DNA of 64,000 nucleotides from Ascidia mentula (GCA_947561715.1 OX387202.1:13777001-13841000); one strand, 5' to 3'. Numbered from the stretch's first letter, positions 1 to 10,912 are shown. Notes: a model not told the origin generated them from the sequence alone. A program made the numbers and translations.

Positions 1-5
1 AATAC

Positions 6-1149
6 CTGTAAAATAGTTGAGCCGTGGAAATGTGGGTGATACCAATAAGTGCCGGGTGGTTGATCGCGTTCAATTTTGTACTTGTACAAATAATTCTGGT
101 TTGGCCCAACAGTAATGAATACGTCATCGCCAGGTTCCTTAGTTAAAAAAACACCCACTATTTTTTACAGTCATTAAATAGGAAGGTGTGTCTGTATAGG
201 ACTTTACCTTGGAGTCGATATGCAAACCGTGTAAGTGTAGATTGGTGGTATTCGGATACCGAAGTTCGTTATGTTCTCCATCTGTGTCAGGCTGTTCTAA
301 GTTGTTTATCTGTATTGTTTGATATTTCACCATCATACTGATTCAATGATGCTAAACAGTGGATATAATACTACCTAATGGAAAAACGCTCCCATAAAAT
401 AAAAAATTATTCTGTTAAAAATTGTCTTAAAATTATTTTCAATTTCCGAAAATTGGCGGTGGAATAACTTACGAGCATATTAGGTTTTGTTTTGGTTTCA
501 TTGAATGTTAAGGAATGGGCGCATGACTCGATATCCCTTATGGCTTTATTGGTGCCTCTACCATTGTTTCACGTTTATTGTTGGTGTGCGTAGTAACTAT
601 GCGTGTAAAATAGAATTGATTTGATTTGATTTACAGAACCCATACCTACGTGGTCGAAACTAAGGTAACACCCACCTTTGTTTGTCAAACTGTGACAATC
701 ACCACGGTTGACAGATTGACTTTACTTACCCCGAATTTTGCTTTTTGATGGAATCACTTTGACTTTACAAAGTTGTTGCATTTGGTCTTTTGCGAAATTG
801 GGCATTAATTTTAACTTTATTTTTATTCTTTTTCATAAATTTCTATTTCACAAAAAAAACTAAAAATGTTTCCTGTAGCCTGCGATACGCTGTGAAATAG
901 GACGAAATGCTATATTTTGAAAATTTTTGCCTTTTTCTGAAACTCTTACACTCACCAGTAAAATTTCAAGTTCGTCGCCTTGCTTTACTCGAATAGTGGG
1001 AGCAGGTATCATTTGGTTGAAAGTTCGGCGATACAACGACAATCCTTGTACATCAAATTTGCCTATTTCTGCTCGTAATGTCACACGCCACTTGGAATTT
1101 GAAGAAGTTAGATGGTCCGGGGACGTTAAACGTTTTCTTTTGCCGTAAA
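6..1149 (-). CDS. Multicopper oxidase (laccase-like), N-terminal part
   Basis: Three consecutive exons on the minus strand, 956-1149, 208-309 and 6-137, join in phase. Exon one carries PAPTIRVKQGDELEILL, the start of the first cupredoxin domain. Exon two carries NTTNLHLHGLHI, with the HxH copper ligands of the first motif. Exon three carries PGTYWYHPHFHGST, the second HxH motif. Family knowledge: these His pairs bind the type 2/type 3 copper cluster that reduces O2 while substrate is oxidised at a type 1 site in domain 3, which would lie beyond the left edge. The donor at 1-5 (gtatt on the minus strand) shows that the gene continues. The exon at 956-1149 begins with two bases of a split codon after a good polypyrimidine acceptor, so a further upstream exon with start codon and probable signal peptide is expected between 1150 and 2626; I could not place it. 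Substrate unknown. Confidence 0.85.
310..955 (-). other. Intron of the multicopper oxidase gene
   Basis: About 650 bases between exons 956-1149 and 208-309, AT-rich, with GT donor at 955-954 and AG acceptor at 311-310. I see no gene or recognisable repeat in it. Confidence 0.7.
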
Positions 1150-1293
1150 CTGTCAAACAAAACAAGTGAGCTACAGAAAGTGACAATATGTTTGGACTAA
1201 TCAAATCTCATTAGAGCAGCTATCAAAGATTGAGTATGGTTTTGTTGGCTAGCTAACGCAGGCTACCTAGGAACCAATCAAGGCTTTGATTTA

Positions 1294-1332
1294 CTGTTGA
1301 CATATAAGGTCGAAACAGTACGTGGCTTTGTC
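1294..1332 (+). other. Hammerhead ribozyme-like relic
   Basis: CTGTTGA at 1294-1300 is one base off the core CUGAUGA. It is followed by a short GAC/GTC arm, GGTCGAAACAGT, and a GTC at 1330-1332, in the same order as the intact ribozyme at 5494-5544. The core A6 position is changed and stem I does not pair, so it would not be active. Probably a decayed copy of the same repeat. Confidence 0.35.
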
Positions 1333-1621
1333 TCCAACCAACTTACCATTATTGTTTGTACTGTTTCTACGTAACACAACACAATTCTGGCCCATTATAG
1401 TTTGCCTAATACGGATATCTTAATTGCTTATTCGCATGCAAAATGAAATGTCTTTCAATCAAATTCACCATCAAGTTTGCAGGTTTGTGTCCGAACCACT
1501 GATGAGAGATGGAAGAGTAATAAAACGAACTCCAATATTTTCATATCTTCCAAGTATATTTCGGAGTCCTATAGGACTGTACTTGGTAACTAAACAAATC
1601 ATATCTCAGTAACCTTATACC

Positions 1622-1794
1622 CAGTGGTGGGATTCAACAGTTCTTGGAATTTATAACGACCTTATATATACGCGAACCGATTGTTAACAAGCGTAAGTGT
1701 AAAGGCCTTTATGTTTCACTTTGTATTCCCGCGGTTACTATGGCATGCTGCTAGTGAGAGAAACAGATGCTAAAATATTTGAATTCCTCCACTG
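1622..1794. mobile_element. Non-autonomous hAT-type MITE, 173 bp
   Basis: The left end CAGTGGTGGGATTCAA matches the reverse complement of the right end, CAGTGGAGGAATTCAA, at 14 of 16 bases. The flanks are cttatacc (1614-1621) and cttataac (1795-1802), an 8-bp target-site duplication with one change. CAGTG-type ends with an 8-bp duplication are diagnostic of the hAT superfamily. No coding capacity. Confidence 0.8.
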
Positions 1795-2626
1795 CTTATA
1801 ACAAACTACAAACCCTATCAATTGAGCACATCAAACCCTGCAGCAACAGCCCTGTGCTTCATCGGTATGTTGTGTAATTGCCGGACGCTAAACACGCAAA
1901 ACTGAACGCAATTATGTGTTTGTGGAATTCAGTGTAGGGATATTAATAGCCAGCCGACCCTGAAGTAGTTTTGTAACGCTGCTTGAGCGTGAAAGGCTGC
2001 GTCAACCATATCCAATACAACCACCAACTACCTTCCTGGCAAACAATTCTAATTTGCAAACAATTGTGCAATTTATTCTTTTGTGCAGTAGTTTGTTGCC
2101 TTTGTAGGTCTCACATAAATTTAGCCAAACAAAGCCAATGAAAACAATTGTCGATAAAAGGTTTATTATTTACATCTGTTGTTGGTTCATAAAATATGGT
2201 ATGTGTAGCGTTTTACGTATTCTGCTTCACGCTATCAGTGGAAGGTGCACAATTGTGGATTCCGAACGACTTTAAAATATGTTGTCATGGTGATTCATTC
2301 GCGAATTTGGTTCATAACGACTTTTCAATCTCTTGCTGGGAATACTGACGACACATTCACCTCACATACAGATTATACAACGGACGTTGCGGCAAAGAGG
2401 AAAACAGTTCTGCACAATTTAGAAATATATCCTATGGAGAACCAGGATGATTTGTTTTTTATTTGATTTCTTCTTTAACAAATTGCAAATGTTATACTCC
2501 CAACAAACCTTTACGCGGCAGGAAAGAGCTGCACATTTTCACAAGTTTGACGAGGAACAAACCATGAATATTTCTTTTCGTACATGATGTACACTGAATT
2601 GGTCGTTTCGCTTGCTTTTGTTTATA

Positions 2627-5600
2627 TCATGTTGTGGCACTTTTCTTTTTGGACACATCTTCAGTGTTGTTTAGGGGTATCAAAATCTCCTGATACTCCA
2701 AAGGGAAGTTTTCCTCGATAAGAACTTTCAGACTGCGGTTTTCTGTTATAAACTTTTGCCTGAACAAAAACAAACTTTGCGTTGTGACTCAATGGCAATA
2801 TTACAAATATCAGAGGCCCTAAAAGCTCCCCTAACCCCCAGAAGCAAAAACTGTGTATCTACTTTTGTCTCTACTAGAACAATAAATTTAGGAACACAAA
2901 AAACTTTCAATGGTAGTTCCAAAACCGTTTTTTGATATTGCGACTTTTTAAAGAAGCCTATGAACCATATTGACATGTGACCTACATGCATTGCACACTG
3001 TTTTAAACTTCAATGCAATTGATGACTGTGGCTCGACACCAGTTGGTTAACTAGAAAAGAGTTTACAAATAATTTGATATAAGTAACACCGCGTTGATAT
3101 TTGCTTGCTTAACAGAATTATCACAAACAAAGATAGACTAATGTATTACCTGCGCATAATAAGTTCCATGTCATCGCGAGTGATCGTTTTTCTGTGTGCG
3201 TGCACAGAAGCAACCTCCATATCTTCACAGAGATTTGCAAAAAATTTGCCAAACACCTGCTCAATTTGCTTAAGAGCACCTCTGTTAAAATAGTTCAATT
3301 GCACTTCACTTGTGGCAAACAAAATTAATTAATAACTGCCTACTTTGATACTTTTCTTGTGCTGTAATGTTCAACAATGCCACGTAGTTGTGTGGATGAG
3401 ATGGGAATGTTATTTCCAGACTTCACAGGTTTAGTTTTTTGTGGTAATTTTCGTTTGTCAAACCTTGAATAAAAACACATGTATTTTGAAGCACATACCT
3501 GAAGTATAATTTAATTTGTGTTAAATTCGTTGGTGACAATGGCATGTCACAACTAACTGCGGAAGTTTAACACTTGAATTTGGATTTTTCTTACATGCAC
3601 TCAATGAAAAATGCCTGTTGTTGCAACAACTTACATTTTTAAGGAAGGCTTAGGAACTTTTTCTATTGGTCTTGACATTTTTGTCAGGGGAATTTGTGGA
3701 ATAGGGGTATGACTGCTATGGGATGATGCTAAAATTAAAAAACATCATTACTTGCACACCAATAGGGTTACAAATGCTATACAGTATGCATGGAAACAGT
3801 TTTAATATTCGAAAATCAGAAAAATCACTTTTCCAACCTCAATAGATAATTTGTGCATGAAATATCTGCTATACAAAGTACTGAAATGAATTTAATGAAA
3901 AAAAATAAAAAATTTAACAAATATTTTTATTAAAAATCAACACCAGTGACACATTTAATTAAAACCCTAATTTTAATTTTTATATTTACCTGCATGAACA
4001 CTTTCTACCTCTTGCATTTCTTGGTTTTCCTCACCAGTTTTACTCTGAGGAATCAATGATTATCACACACACAAAATGCACAGATACATAGCAAATAGAA
4101 TACATACTAAGTTCTCATCTTCAGTAATATTGAGTGTTGTCACTTCATTTGCATCACCAGGTTTTGTGGCTAATGGACCATCTGCTTGGGATGCTAAACA
4201 ATTAACAAACATTTCTGCAAAATCCTAAATTTATGCAACAAAATATTTTTTTTATATATGAGCACAATAAAGCGAATAATATGGAGTCTGGGATATTTTT
4301 TAATGCAACTATTTTAACCTATAAGGTCCTATCAGTGCAGAGGAAGTCTGTGCCATTAGGCCAGCAAGATTGTCTGAATGCAGGAGTGATGCCAAGCTGC
4401 ACTGATGAGACCTTACAGGTAAAATAATGTCCATCTGTCTGCAGCTCACTTAATTTGTTTTTATCACTACTAACCCTCATGAAGGCTGCTCAAGTTAAGA
4501 GGATCTTCATCAGCTGTATTGTCCTGAGTGATAATCTCTTCCTGTTCACAATATCATGATGCATTTAGTTTACAATGACATGTTTCATTTATTATAACTT
4601 GGAAATCGGTCCTTTATCAAGCTAGTTTTAACCAATGGTGTTAAAATATATCAATAAGCAGAAGTATGCTCAGTCAGATATATATATTGTTTCCATTTTG
4701 CTTCAAACTAAGAGTAAGTTTGAATTCTACTAGCACTATGTTTATTTACCTCAGATAAACTTGGGTCTACAGCTGATCGTTCATCTGTGTCTTTTTTTGC
4801 AGAGTGAAAGTTGTTTAGTTGTTCTTCAACAGACTGTGACAAATCTGCAATAAAAAACATTACCAAATACAATTAGGTCAAGAAGCATATTGATACTTGC
4901 ACAGAATTATAAAGAAGATTCACTTGACAAATAGAAAATTGTCAGCTTCTATAAAAAAAATTTACAGAAAAAGGAAACATTGTTTTTTACTTTTTCATTT
5001 TCACATCTAAAGTGAAACTAATGATTACTTCAACTGTAGGCACCATCATTACCATTAGTTTCATGCCGTTGAATGGATTCGTTTTCTGCATGGATCGTGG
5101 GAAATTCAACTTCTGAATGTGGGTTTGTGGTATGATTAGTCCCATCACCTTTTTCCCTGTTTAAAGTTTGAATATTAGAAATTAAATTATATTTGTACCT
5201 ACTTTTTCACCAACACAGTTGTTTGATAGGTTGCGCTTTTGCATCATCAAGCGTAACTTACAATGAAGACTTCTTTTTAGCTTGGGCCTTAGCCTCCTTC
5301 AACATAGCTAACTTGGCCTTGAGTTTGTTATGGTATTCATCCATGCTAATGACAGGTTGAGATATAGGGAGGTCATTGAGTGATTGCAATTGAGAGCTAC
5401 ATTGAAACAATCATTAGGCATAAATATTTTAAAGTAACATAAAAGTGTAAATCCAGATTGCAGAAACGAACAGTTATGCTAAATTGTGTATAAGCTGCAG
5501 ACAAGTGGCCACTGTTTCGACCCAAAAGGTCTCATCAGTGCAACTATGCTAAAATTGCAGTTGAAAATGTTTACAAAATGCTCAAAATTTTAAACCTGGA

Positions 5601-7089
5601 TTGCTCAGTTATATTCAGTGTCTCTTCAACAACATCCTGTAATCTGCACAAACAAATCATATTTTTTAATTTCCAACAACTAAAATGTTTACAAAAACAC
5701 AAAATTCTGAACCTAGACTGGTCATGAGTTTGAGTCTGTGCCTCTTCAACAATATCCAGTGGTCTGCACAAAAAAAACACATTTACAGTTAATCAGTAAA
5801 ATAATGACCCACAATCAAGCATCAAATAACTTAAAAAGTACTATGATGCAAATGAAGACTATATACTCGGATTGCAATTCTTTACATTTTAGCTTGTATT
5901 ATTTTAAAAGGGTTACTTTACAACCATCAGGAAAAATCAATTTTTGGTAGAAAATACTTTTAGAAAATCTTACTCTTCTTGAAGGACTTGGTCAGGTTGA
6001 GACAGCCTTCGTTTTCTTTTTGGTCGGTGAACAGTGGGCAAGTACTCACTCGTACTCATCGCGCCAAGCAAGGCAGTTCTTGGGGTAATTGTTGCATCCA
6101 ACACCGCAGCCGAGGTTTCGCCTTCATGAATGCTGTTTCAAGTATACAAAGCAATATGTACATACAGTTATACAAAATATCTCTTGCTGGGCAGTGCCAG
6201 TGCATCCCGTTAACATTGTACATTGACCATGAACACAGTATAGTGTTAAACTGTTTCATGCTTACCAGCAGCCAAATAGCTTTGGTTTTCTTTTTTTAAA
6301 TACAAAATTCCATGTAGTTTGTAATGGAATTATATTGCTTTTCATATTTAAAAAAATTTTATGGTCAAACTATTTGGAAAGTTTGTTATTTGTGTGAGGA
6401 TATTTTTGATCTGTTTATTTGTGGAAAGAGTCGCAAATATATAGGGATACATCAAAGACAAGATAGAAACAAAAGATAATTGCTGTGATTACGCGACAAA
6501 GGGGACTTAGAAGAAGTAGAGCAAGTTGAAAGACATAACGCAAGTGAGATAACTAGTTATGGCGTCAGAAAGACGGGCGTAAATGTAAAAGAGTAGAAAG
6601 ACCAAGTTTAAAACAAAATATCAATAAATATTCGAATTACGACAAGCCGAAATCCCTAGAGTGGATTGCACAGATTTTGCACAGACAAACGGAAGTTTTT
6701 TGTATAACGCATTAGCCAATTGTTTTTTTGCACAGATTGTCAACAAAATTTGTTATAATAATGTCGGAAAAATATTACCTTTTCACTGAATAGCTAGTCT
6801 ATTACATTTGTAAATACAACTATGATTACCTTTTGGTGGATTTATTTGTTGTGACACCAGACAAACGCCGTTTATTCCTTCGTCTCGTTTTAACAGTTTG
6901 TTGAACATCCTTTGGTTGCATTATATTTTGCAACAAAAATCTTGGTGTTGCGTTATCCAGCGTTGGAGTTTCCAACATATTTTCCTCTTCCATTTTCTTT
7001 GCAATTCGAGTCTTTGCAAAACTGCTGCGTTCGTTAAACTTTGTTGTGTTTTGAGAATTTTGTTTTTTTCTGCATTCGCGGTAACACAA
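2627..7089 (-). CDS. CENPT: CENP-T, inner kinetochore histone-fold protein
   Basis: Fourteen exons join in phase: 6830-7089, 5974-6132, 5713-5763, 5596-5643, 5262-5396, 5053-5156, 4750-4844, 4475-4541, 4108-4193, 3990-4044, 3635-3728, 3344-3463, 3150-3281 and 2627-2759. They encode about 512 residues (human CENP-T: 561). The last three exons give the histone fold with RKTITRDDMELIMRR followed by IEENFPLEYQEILIP, which line up with the RKTVKPEDLELLMRR and ERHLPLEYRQLLIP segments of vertebrate CENP-T. The N-terminus has two TPR-type motifs, ATPRFLLQNIM and ITPRTALLGAM, as in the CDK-regulated Ndc80-recruiting arm. A Lys/Ala-rich predicted helix (MDEYHNKLKAKLAMLKEAKA) lies in the middle and an acidic Ser/Thr-rich linker follows. 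Family role: with CENP-W it binds centromeric DNA and recruits the outer kinetochore. The start could instead be the in-frame Met at 6993. Exons 3 and 4 are tandem duplicates, and two introns carry hammerhead-related repeats. Confidence 0.92.
4312..4425. repeat. Inverted repeat with hammerhead-like arms
   Basis: The segment 4312-4340 and the segment 4397-4425 are imperfect inverted copies of about 29 bases, each containing CTGCACTGAT followed by a GACC/GGT arm. The right arm is part of a degenerate hammerhead (see 4396-4445). It sits in the CENP-T intron 4194-4474. Confidence 0.55.
4396..4445 (+). other. Degenerate hammerhead ribozyme copy
   Basis: GCTGCA (4396-4401) can pair with TGCAGC (4440-4445) as stem I, CTGATGA is intact at 4402-4408, and GTC precedes the predicted cleavage site at 4439/4440. 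The second core strand reads AAAA instead of GAAA, so catalytic G12 is absent, and stem III is poor. It is antisense to CENP-T, inside its intron. A homologue of the element at 5494-5544; predicted inactive. Confidence 0.5.
5494..5544 (-). ncRNA. Hammerhead self-cleaving ribozyme with complete core
   Basis: Read on the minus strand: GTTGCA (stem I), then CTGATGA (core, 5538-5532), stem II GACC-TTTTG-GGTC, core GAAA, stem III ACAG/TTGT closed by a 7-base loop, then GTC and TGCAGC (stem I partner). All invariant core positions are present, including G12, the A15.1-U16.1 pair and the G10.1-C11.1 pair. Stem I forms 6 pairs with one G-U, extendable to 7. Cleavage is predicted between 5500 and 5499. 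It lies in the CENP-T intron 5397-5595 in the sense orientation, so it would be transcribed with the pre-mRNA. Activity is inferred from structure only. Confidence 0.8.
5596..5763 (-). repeat. Tandemly duplicated CENP-T exon pair
   Basis: Exons 5713-5763 (PLDIVEEAQTQTHDQS) and 5596-5643 (LQDVVEETLNITEQS) are 51 and 48 bp, have identical phases, and encode related acidic peptides. Similarity continues about 30 bases into the downstream introns, both of which contain TTTTGTAAACATTTT after the donor. This shows duplication of exon plus flanking intron rather than convergent sequence. Confidence 0.8.
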
Positions 7090-7781
7090 ATAACGTCACC
7101 ACTATAGAAACACTGCTTGTGTTTATGATAAAATAAATTGTATACTCAATACTCAAACAGTTATAGCAAAGTTTTAAATTAACAGTTTTAATTCAAGTTA
7201 AAAATAAAATTAAGTTTAACTATAGACCTTTCTATTTTTGTTCTTGTTACAAAAAAGTGTTACAAAATAATTGTCCATTGAAACTTCTGTGCTGTGAGTT
7301 TTCTTGACAGTTGTCTTATCCTTTTAAACTTTGTGGAACAACATTCTGTGCAAAGCATCTACCATCATTAAAATTCCAAGATTCTTTTTGTTTAAAATTT
7401 TGCAACAACAAGAAAAAATGTTTTGCGCCTGACTGGTCACAGACCGAGGTATTTGTTTGTTTATCGAGGCTTGGAGCGTCTTTGTCATTTCCGTTTTTCA
7501 CGTCTTTGGAGGTTATTGTTAGTTTAGTAAACTTGTGTCTATGTATGTTAACATTGCTTATTATATGTGTTCGTAATTATTGAACTTGAAGTTTAATCTC
7601 CAGTTAAACTTATGTTTTGTCAAATGTAGATTTGTGAAACAAATATGACCAAATGTCATTTCTTTGAGACTATTTTACAACCATTTCAATTCAATTAATG
7701 TGGTCCTGGTTGGAGCAAGTAATCCAGGAACTAACTTTGCCTGTTGTCTACTTCGTTTGTGAAATTTGCAAGAAAAGGGTC
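7090..7781. other. Head-to-head intergenic region of CENP-T and JOSD
   Basis: About 0.7 kb between divergent start codons. It must contain both promoters. I see no clear TATA box or recognisable site. Confidence 0.5.
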
Positions 7782-10700
7782 ATGTCCTGTCTTGCACTCC
7801 GGGGACTTACTGACAATTCTGCTGAGGCCACGAACAGGTTGAAAAAAATTTACCATGAGCGGCAGCACTTTGAACTGTGTGCTCTTCATGCCCTGAATAA
7901 CGTTTTTCAAGATCCTAATGCATTCACAAAGGAACAACTAGATGAAATATGTTCAAGGTAGCCTATTGTGTAAATTGAAACATTAAACTTTTGTTTCACA
8001 GTTAGCAAAATGCTCAATATCAATGTTACATATACGTATATTTATTTACTAGTTTGGCAAAGCATGTTTATTTACTATAGTGTCAATGTAAGCTGCAACA
8101 AGATTGTTGTCATTTAGCCCAGTGATTTTAAACCTTTTTACACTTACGCAACATTAAAATTTTGATCAGTCTTTATAGCCCAATAATTTTATTAAATCTA
8201 AACTGAAACGTAATAAACAAAACATATAAATAAAAAATGTGTATGTTTTGAGTAACCAGTAAATGAAACAACACTCTGTGTTGGCCCACATTTTTATATC
8301 TACACTTGGTTCAGACTTTCCCCTGATTCAATGCTCAACCCCCATAAAAGCATGCTCGGGACTGGAAACTATGATGTAAATGTAATAATGGCAAGTCTTC
8401 AACACAAGGGACATGCTGCTGTTTGGTGGGACAAGAGAAGGCAAGCATATTAAGGAACACTTTCATTTTATTGAAATTCAAACAAATTAAGAATGTCTTT
8501 CATTTTATTGTTTGTTTTTAACATGAAATACGGTATTTACTGTACTATAAATAACATTGTAATTGACAATAAACTTATGCTTTAGAAGTTTGGAACGAAT
8601 TTGCCTCAAAAACATAACTGGTTTCATACTCAACATACCGTCATCTATTGGTTGGGGACTTTTAACAATCCCACTAAAGCGCCGCCATTGGATTGCGGTG
8701 CGAGCCATAGACAACATATTTTACAACCTTGATTCCAAGTTGAAAACACCGGAGGTCATTGGAGAGGCAGTACAACTCAAGTAGGTGATGTAAATATTAA
8801 ACGAGATTACACATATCATAAAGGTACAAAGGAGTTTGACATATCATATATGTACTCAGTGGTTATTTTCTGTAACATCAACCATTTGTTTGGTTTTTGA
8901 CATTATGTATACACGGAAAAATAAATTTTCGTTCTTGATTTCCCATCAGCTGTAAAAACCTTTTTGTAATGCAATTATTTTCAGTCAATAATCCCTAGTA
9001 ATTACATATGCAGTCTGTAACAAGGTTAGCAAACCTGCATAATATGTTTGAGAAGGGTGTTTGGGGTATGATGAATTGTTTATCATAAATTTGTCTATCA
9101 TTATGACATAGTAGATATTTTTCCCTAACAAGCGTCATCAGCTTTGACCCAATAAGGTAGTATGATTGGATACTACTGCTGCACTAGTGTTCCATTAGTT
9201 TGCCAATGTGATGAAAACCCAAAAGTATGAATAATATCTGTATGATTTATAATTGTTATTAGGATGACATCATGATATAACTCACATGCTACTGTTGTTC
9301 TGTCACTATTTTTTCCCCTTTAATAAAGTTTGCCACTGGTTATAATATTTACTGGCAAAGGTCAGTTGAATGATAACTGAAAGTTTAGACGACTTATTTT
9401 AAAGTGTCTGGTGGGGACATAGGCGCATGCAGAGAGGGGTCCAACCCCTTCCCCTATAGTAGAATATTTATTGTCTGTTTTGATAGCTAAATAAACGCAA
9501 CTGTAATTTTTTTGCCAAAATCTTTGTGAAAACCAGAAACTTTCTTTAATGTTGACCTAAAAACCCGTGTCCTAACTAGCCATTGTTTCCAAACAAGGAG
9601 CATTGTTACTTACCAGAACAGTGGCATTGGTACCAAACATGCTACATTACATTGTTACGAAACAAGTGCCATTTTTTGAGTTGGTCACAAAATGTATTTT
9701 TTTTCGGTAGTCGTGCACGTTGTTGCACTGGCAAACAGTTTCACAGTGTATAAAGTCAATTACTTTAGTTGTTAAACGCGTTTCAAATCTCACACATGTA
9801 CTTCTTAAAGTTTGAAACTGTCAGCGGACATAAATGTACAAACAGGGATAGTGGACAACCGCACGTAAAGTAGTTTTATTTGCATGTTTTCATGCTTACG
9901 TAAACCCACATTTGATCCTTTTTTGCGTACAAATATATTAAAGACCTTTCTTTGGACGTAATGGTAGTGCAACTACGGCTCAAGAACAACCGCAAAAACT
10001 CTCATCCGCGTGTTTAACGTTATGCAATTGCGCAATCCGACGTTTGTGTGACGATTCGCGCTAACGCGGGCGTTCGTGTTTTTTTTTGATGCTCGACCAC
10101 AATGAACCTCAGTGATTCCCAACCTTTTTGTGGTCGCGTACCACTTGGAGGAAAAACAATTTCGACGCGTACCACCTAGTTGAGTGTTACAAAGTAACCC
10201 ATGGATTGAAGTAACAAACATTTTTAAATCACTTACGATTTTTTAAATTCGAACTATATCCGCTAATTACGGAAAAGTGCTCGCGTACCACCTGGAATGC
10301 CGTCGCTTACCACTAGTGGCCAGTTGGGAAACACTGCTTTACAGCGTAAAATCGGAGAATTTCCCCAAAATTGGGGGTGGGGCCCTACCAATAATTACTA
10401 AAATAGAGAAGATAGTTATGGAATAACAATGGAAAAGCTAAATTATTTATGCCATTACCTAACAAATTGTTAGGGGTTCAGCATTGAAAGGATTTTGTTG
10501 CAAATCCCAACTAGTATGTTTTGTACAATTTCTTTTTTATCAAGTAATCTTTGCAGCGTTCTACTTTTAGGATTTAAGCTAAGTGTTTGACTTCTACTGG
10601 TTTAAGACCTTTATTTTTTTCTACTGTTTAAGTTTGGTATTGTTGTTGTACACATGGTATTTCCATTTATGCAATGACAGGGTTTTGTTATAAAGCATTG

Positions 10701-10912
10701 TCAAATAGTATGTTTTGTTCAAATTTCCTTCCGTGCTTGACACCCTCACCATAATACAAGCCACATTTTTACATTGCAGAAAGTTTTTGGCGAAGAAGCT
10801 GGCGTCGAAAAACTGTGAACTACTCCTAGTTGTGTCCTCGGAAGTTGAAGTCGGAAGACAATGGAAAGTAGGGGCTTCCCCTTCCAATTCAATCACCCAA
10901 CTGGAAACTTAA
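7782..10912 (+). CDS. JOSD1: Josephin-domain deubiquitinase (JOSD1/JOSD2)
   Basis: Four exons, 7782-7957, 8315-8440, 8586-8780 and 10780-10912, join in phase to 209 codons; human JOSD1 is 202 residues. The start at 7782 gives MSC, as in human JOSD1. [18 protein letters not shown] holds the catalytic Cys and the HALNN signature, [15 protein letters not shown] the central helix, and RRHWIAVRA with YNLDSK the catalytic His and the adjacent Asn/Asp turn. CELLLVV near the end is the last Josephin strand. Family role: cysteine protease that cleaves ubiquitin chains; vertebrate JOSD1 acts at the plasma membrane. Intron 2 starts with GC (8441-8442), not GT: the exon ends AAGAGAAG, followed by gcaagc. 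Intron 3 is about 2 kb and carries a hAT MITE. The assignment to JOSD1 rather than the JOSD1/2 ancestor is uncertain. Confidence 0.93.
8120..8240 (+). mobile_element. Fragment of a hAT-like MITE family
   Basis: It starts CAGTGATTTTAAACC and its first about 110 bases align with the MITE at 18898 (AACCTTTTT, CACTTA, TAAAATTT, ATTTTGTTA/ATTTTATTA and related blocks). I cannot place a right end before exon 2 at 8315, so this is either truncated or too diverged. Confidence 0.45.
8781..10779 (+). other. JOSD intron 3
   Basis: About 2 kb of AT-rich intron with GT and AG ends. It holds the hAT MITE at 10110-10336 and a possible hammerhead-family relic near 9122-9160. Nothing else recognised. Confidence 0.6.
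10110..10336. mobile_element. Non-autonomous hAT-type MITE, 227 bp
   Basis: The left end CAGTGATTCCCAACC and the reverse complement of the right end, CAGTGTTTCCCAACT, match at 13 of 15 bases. Internally it has repeated GCGTACCACCT-type motifs, common in hAT elements. The 8-bp flanks atgaacct and ctttacag do not match, so the target duplication has decayed or the ends are slightly off. Confidence 0.7.

Larger units (their letters stand above)
1150..2626. other. Upstream region / intron between multicopper oxidase and CENP-T 3' end
   Basis: No convincing exon found. It must hold, or be followed by, the missing first exon of the oxidase gene. It contains a hammerhead-like relic (1294-1332) and a 173-bp hAT-type MITE (1622-1794). 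The small open frames here (1424-1612, 2245-2466) lack any recognisable motif. Confidence 0.6.

Noticed and set aside
2746-2991. 81-codon minus-strand frame downstream of the CENP-T histone fold
   Set aside because: It lies mostly in the last CENP-T intron; the true last exon uses another frame giving the conserved PLEYQEILIP.
9122-9160. Possible hammerhead in JOSD intron 3 (minus strand, CTGATGA present)
   Set aside because: The core strands are in the wrong order and no stem II forms; it aligns only loosely with the ribozyme family.
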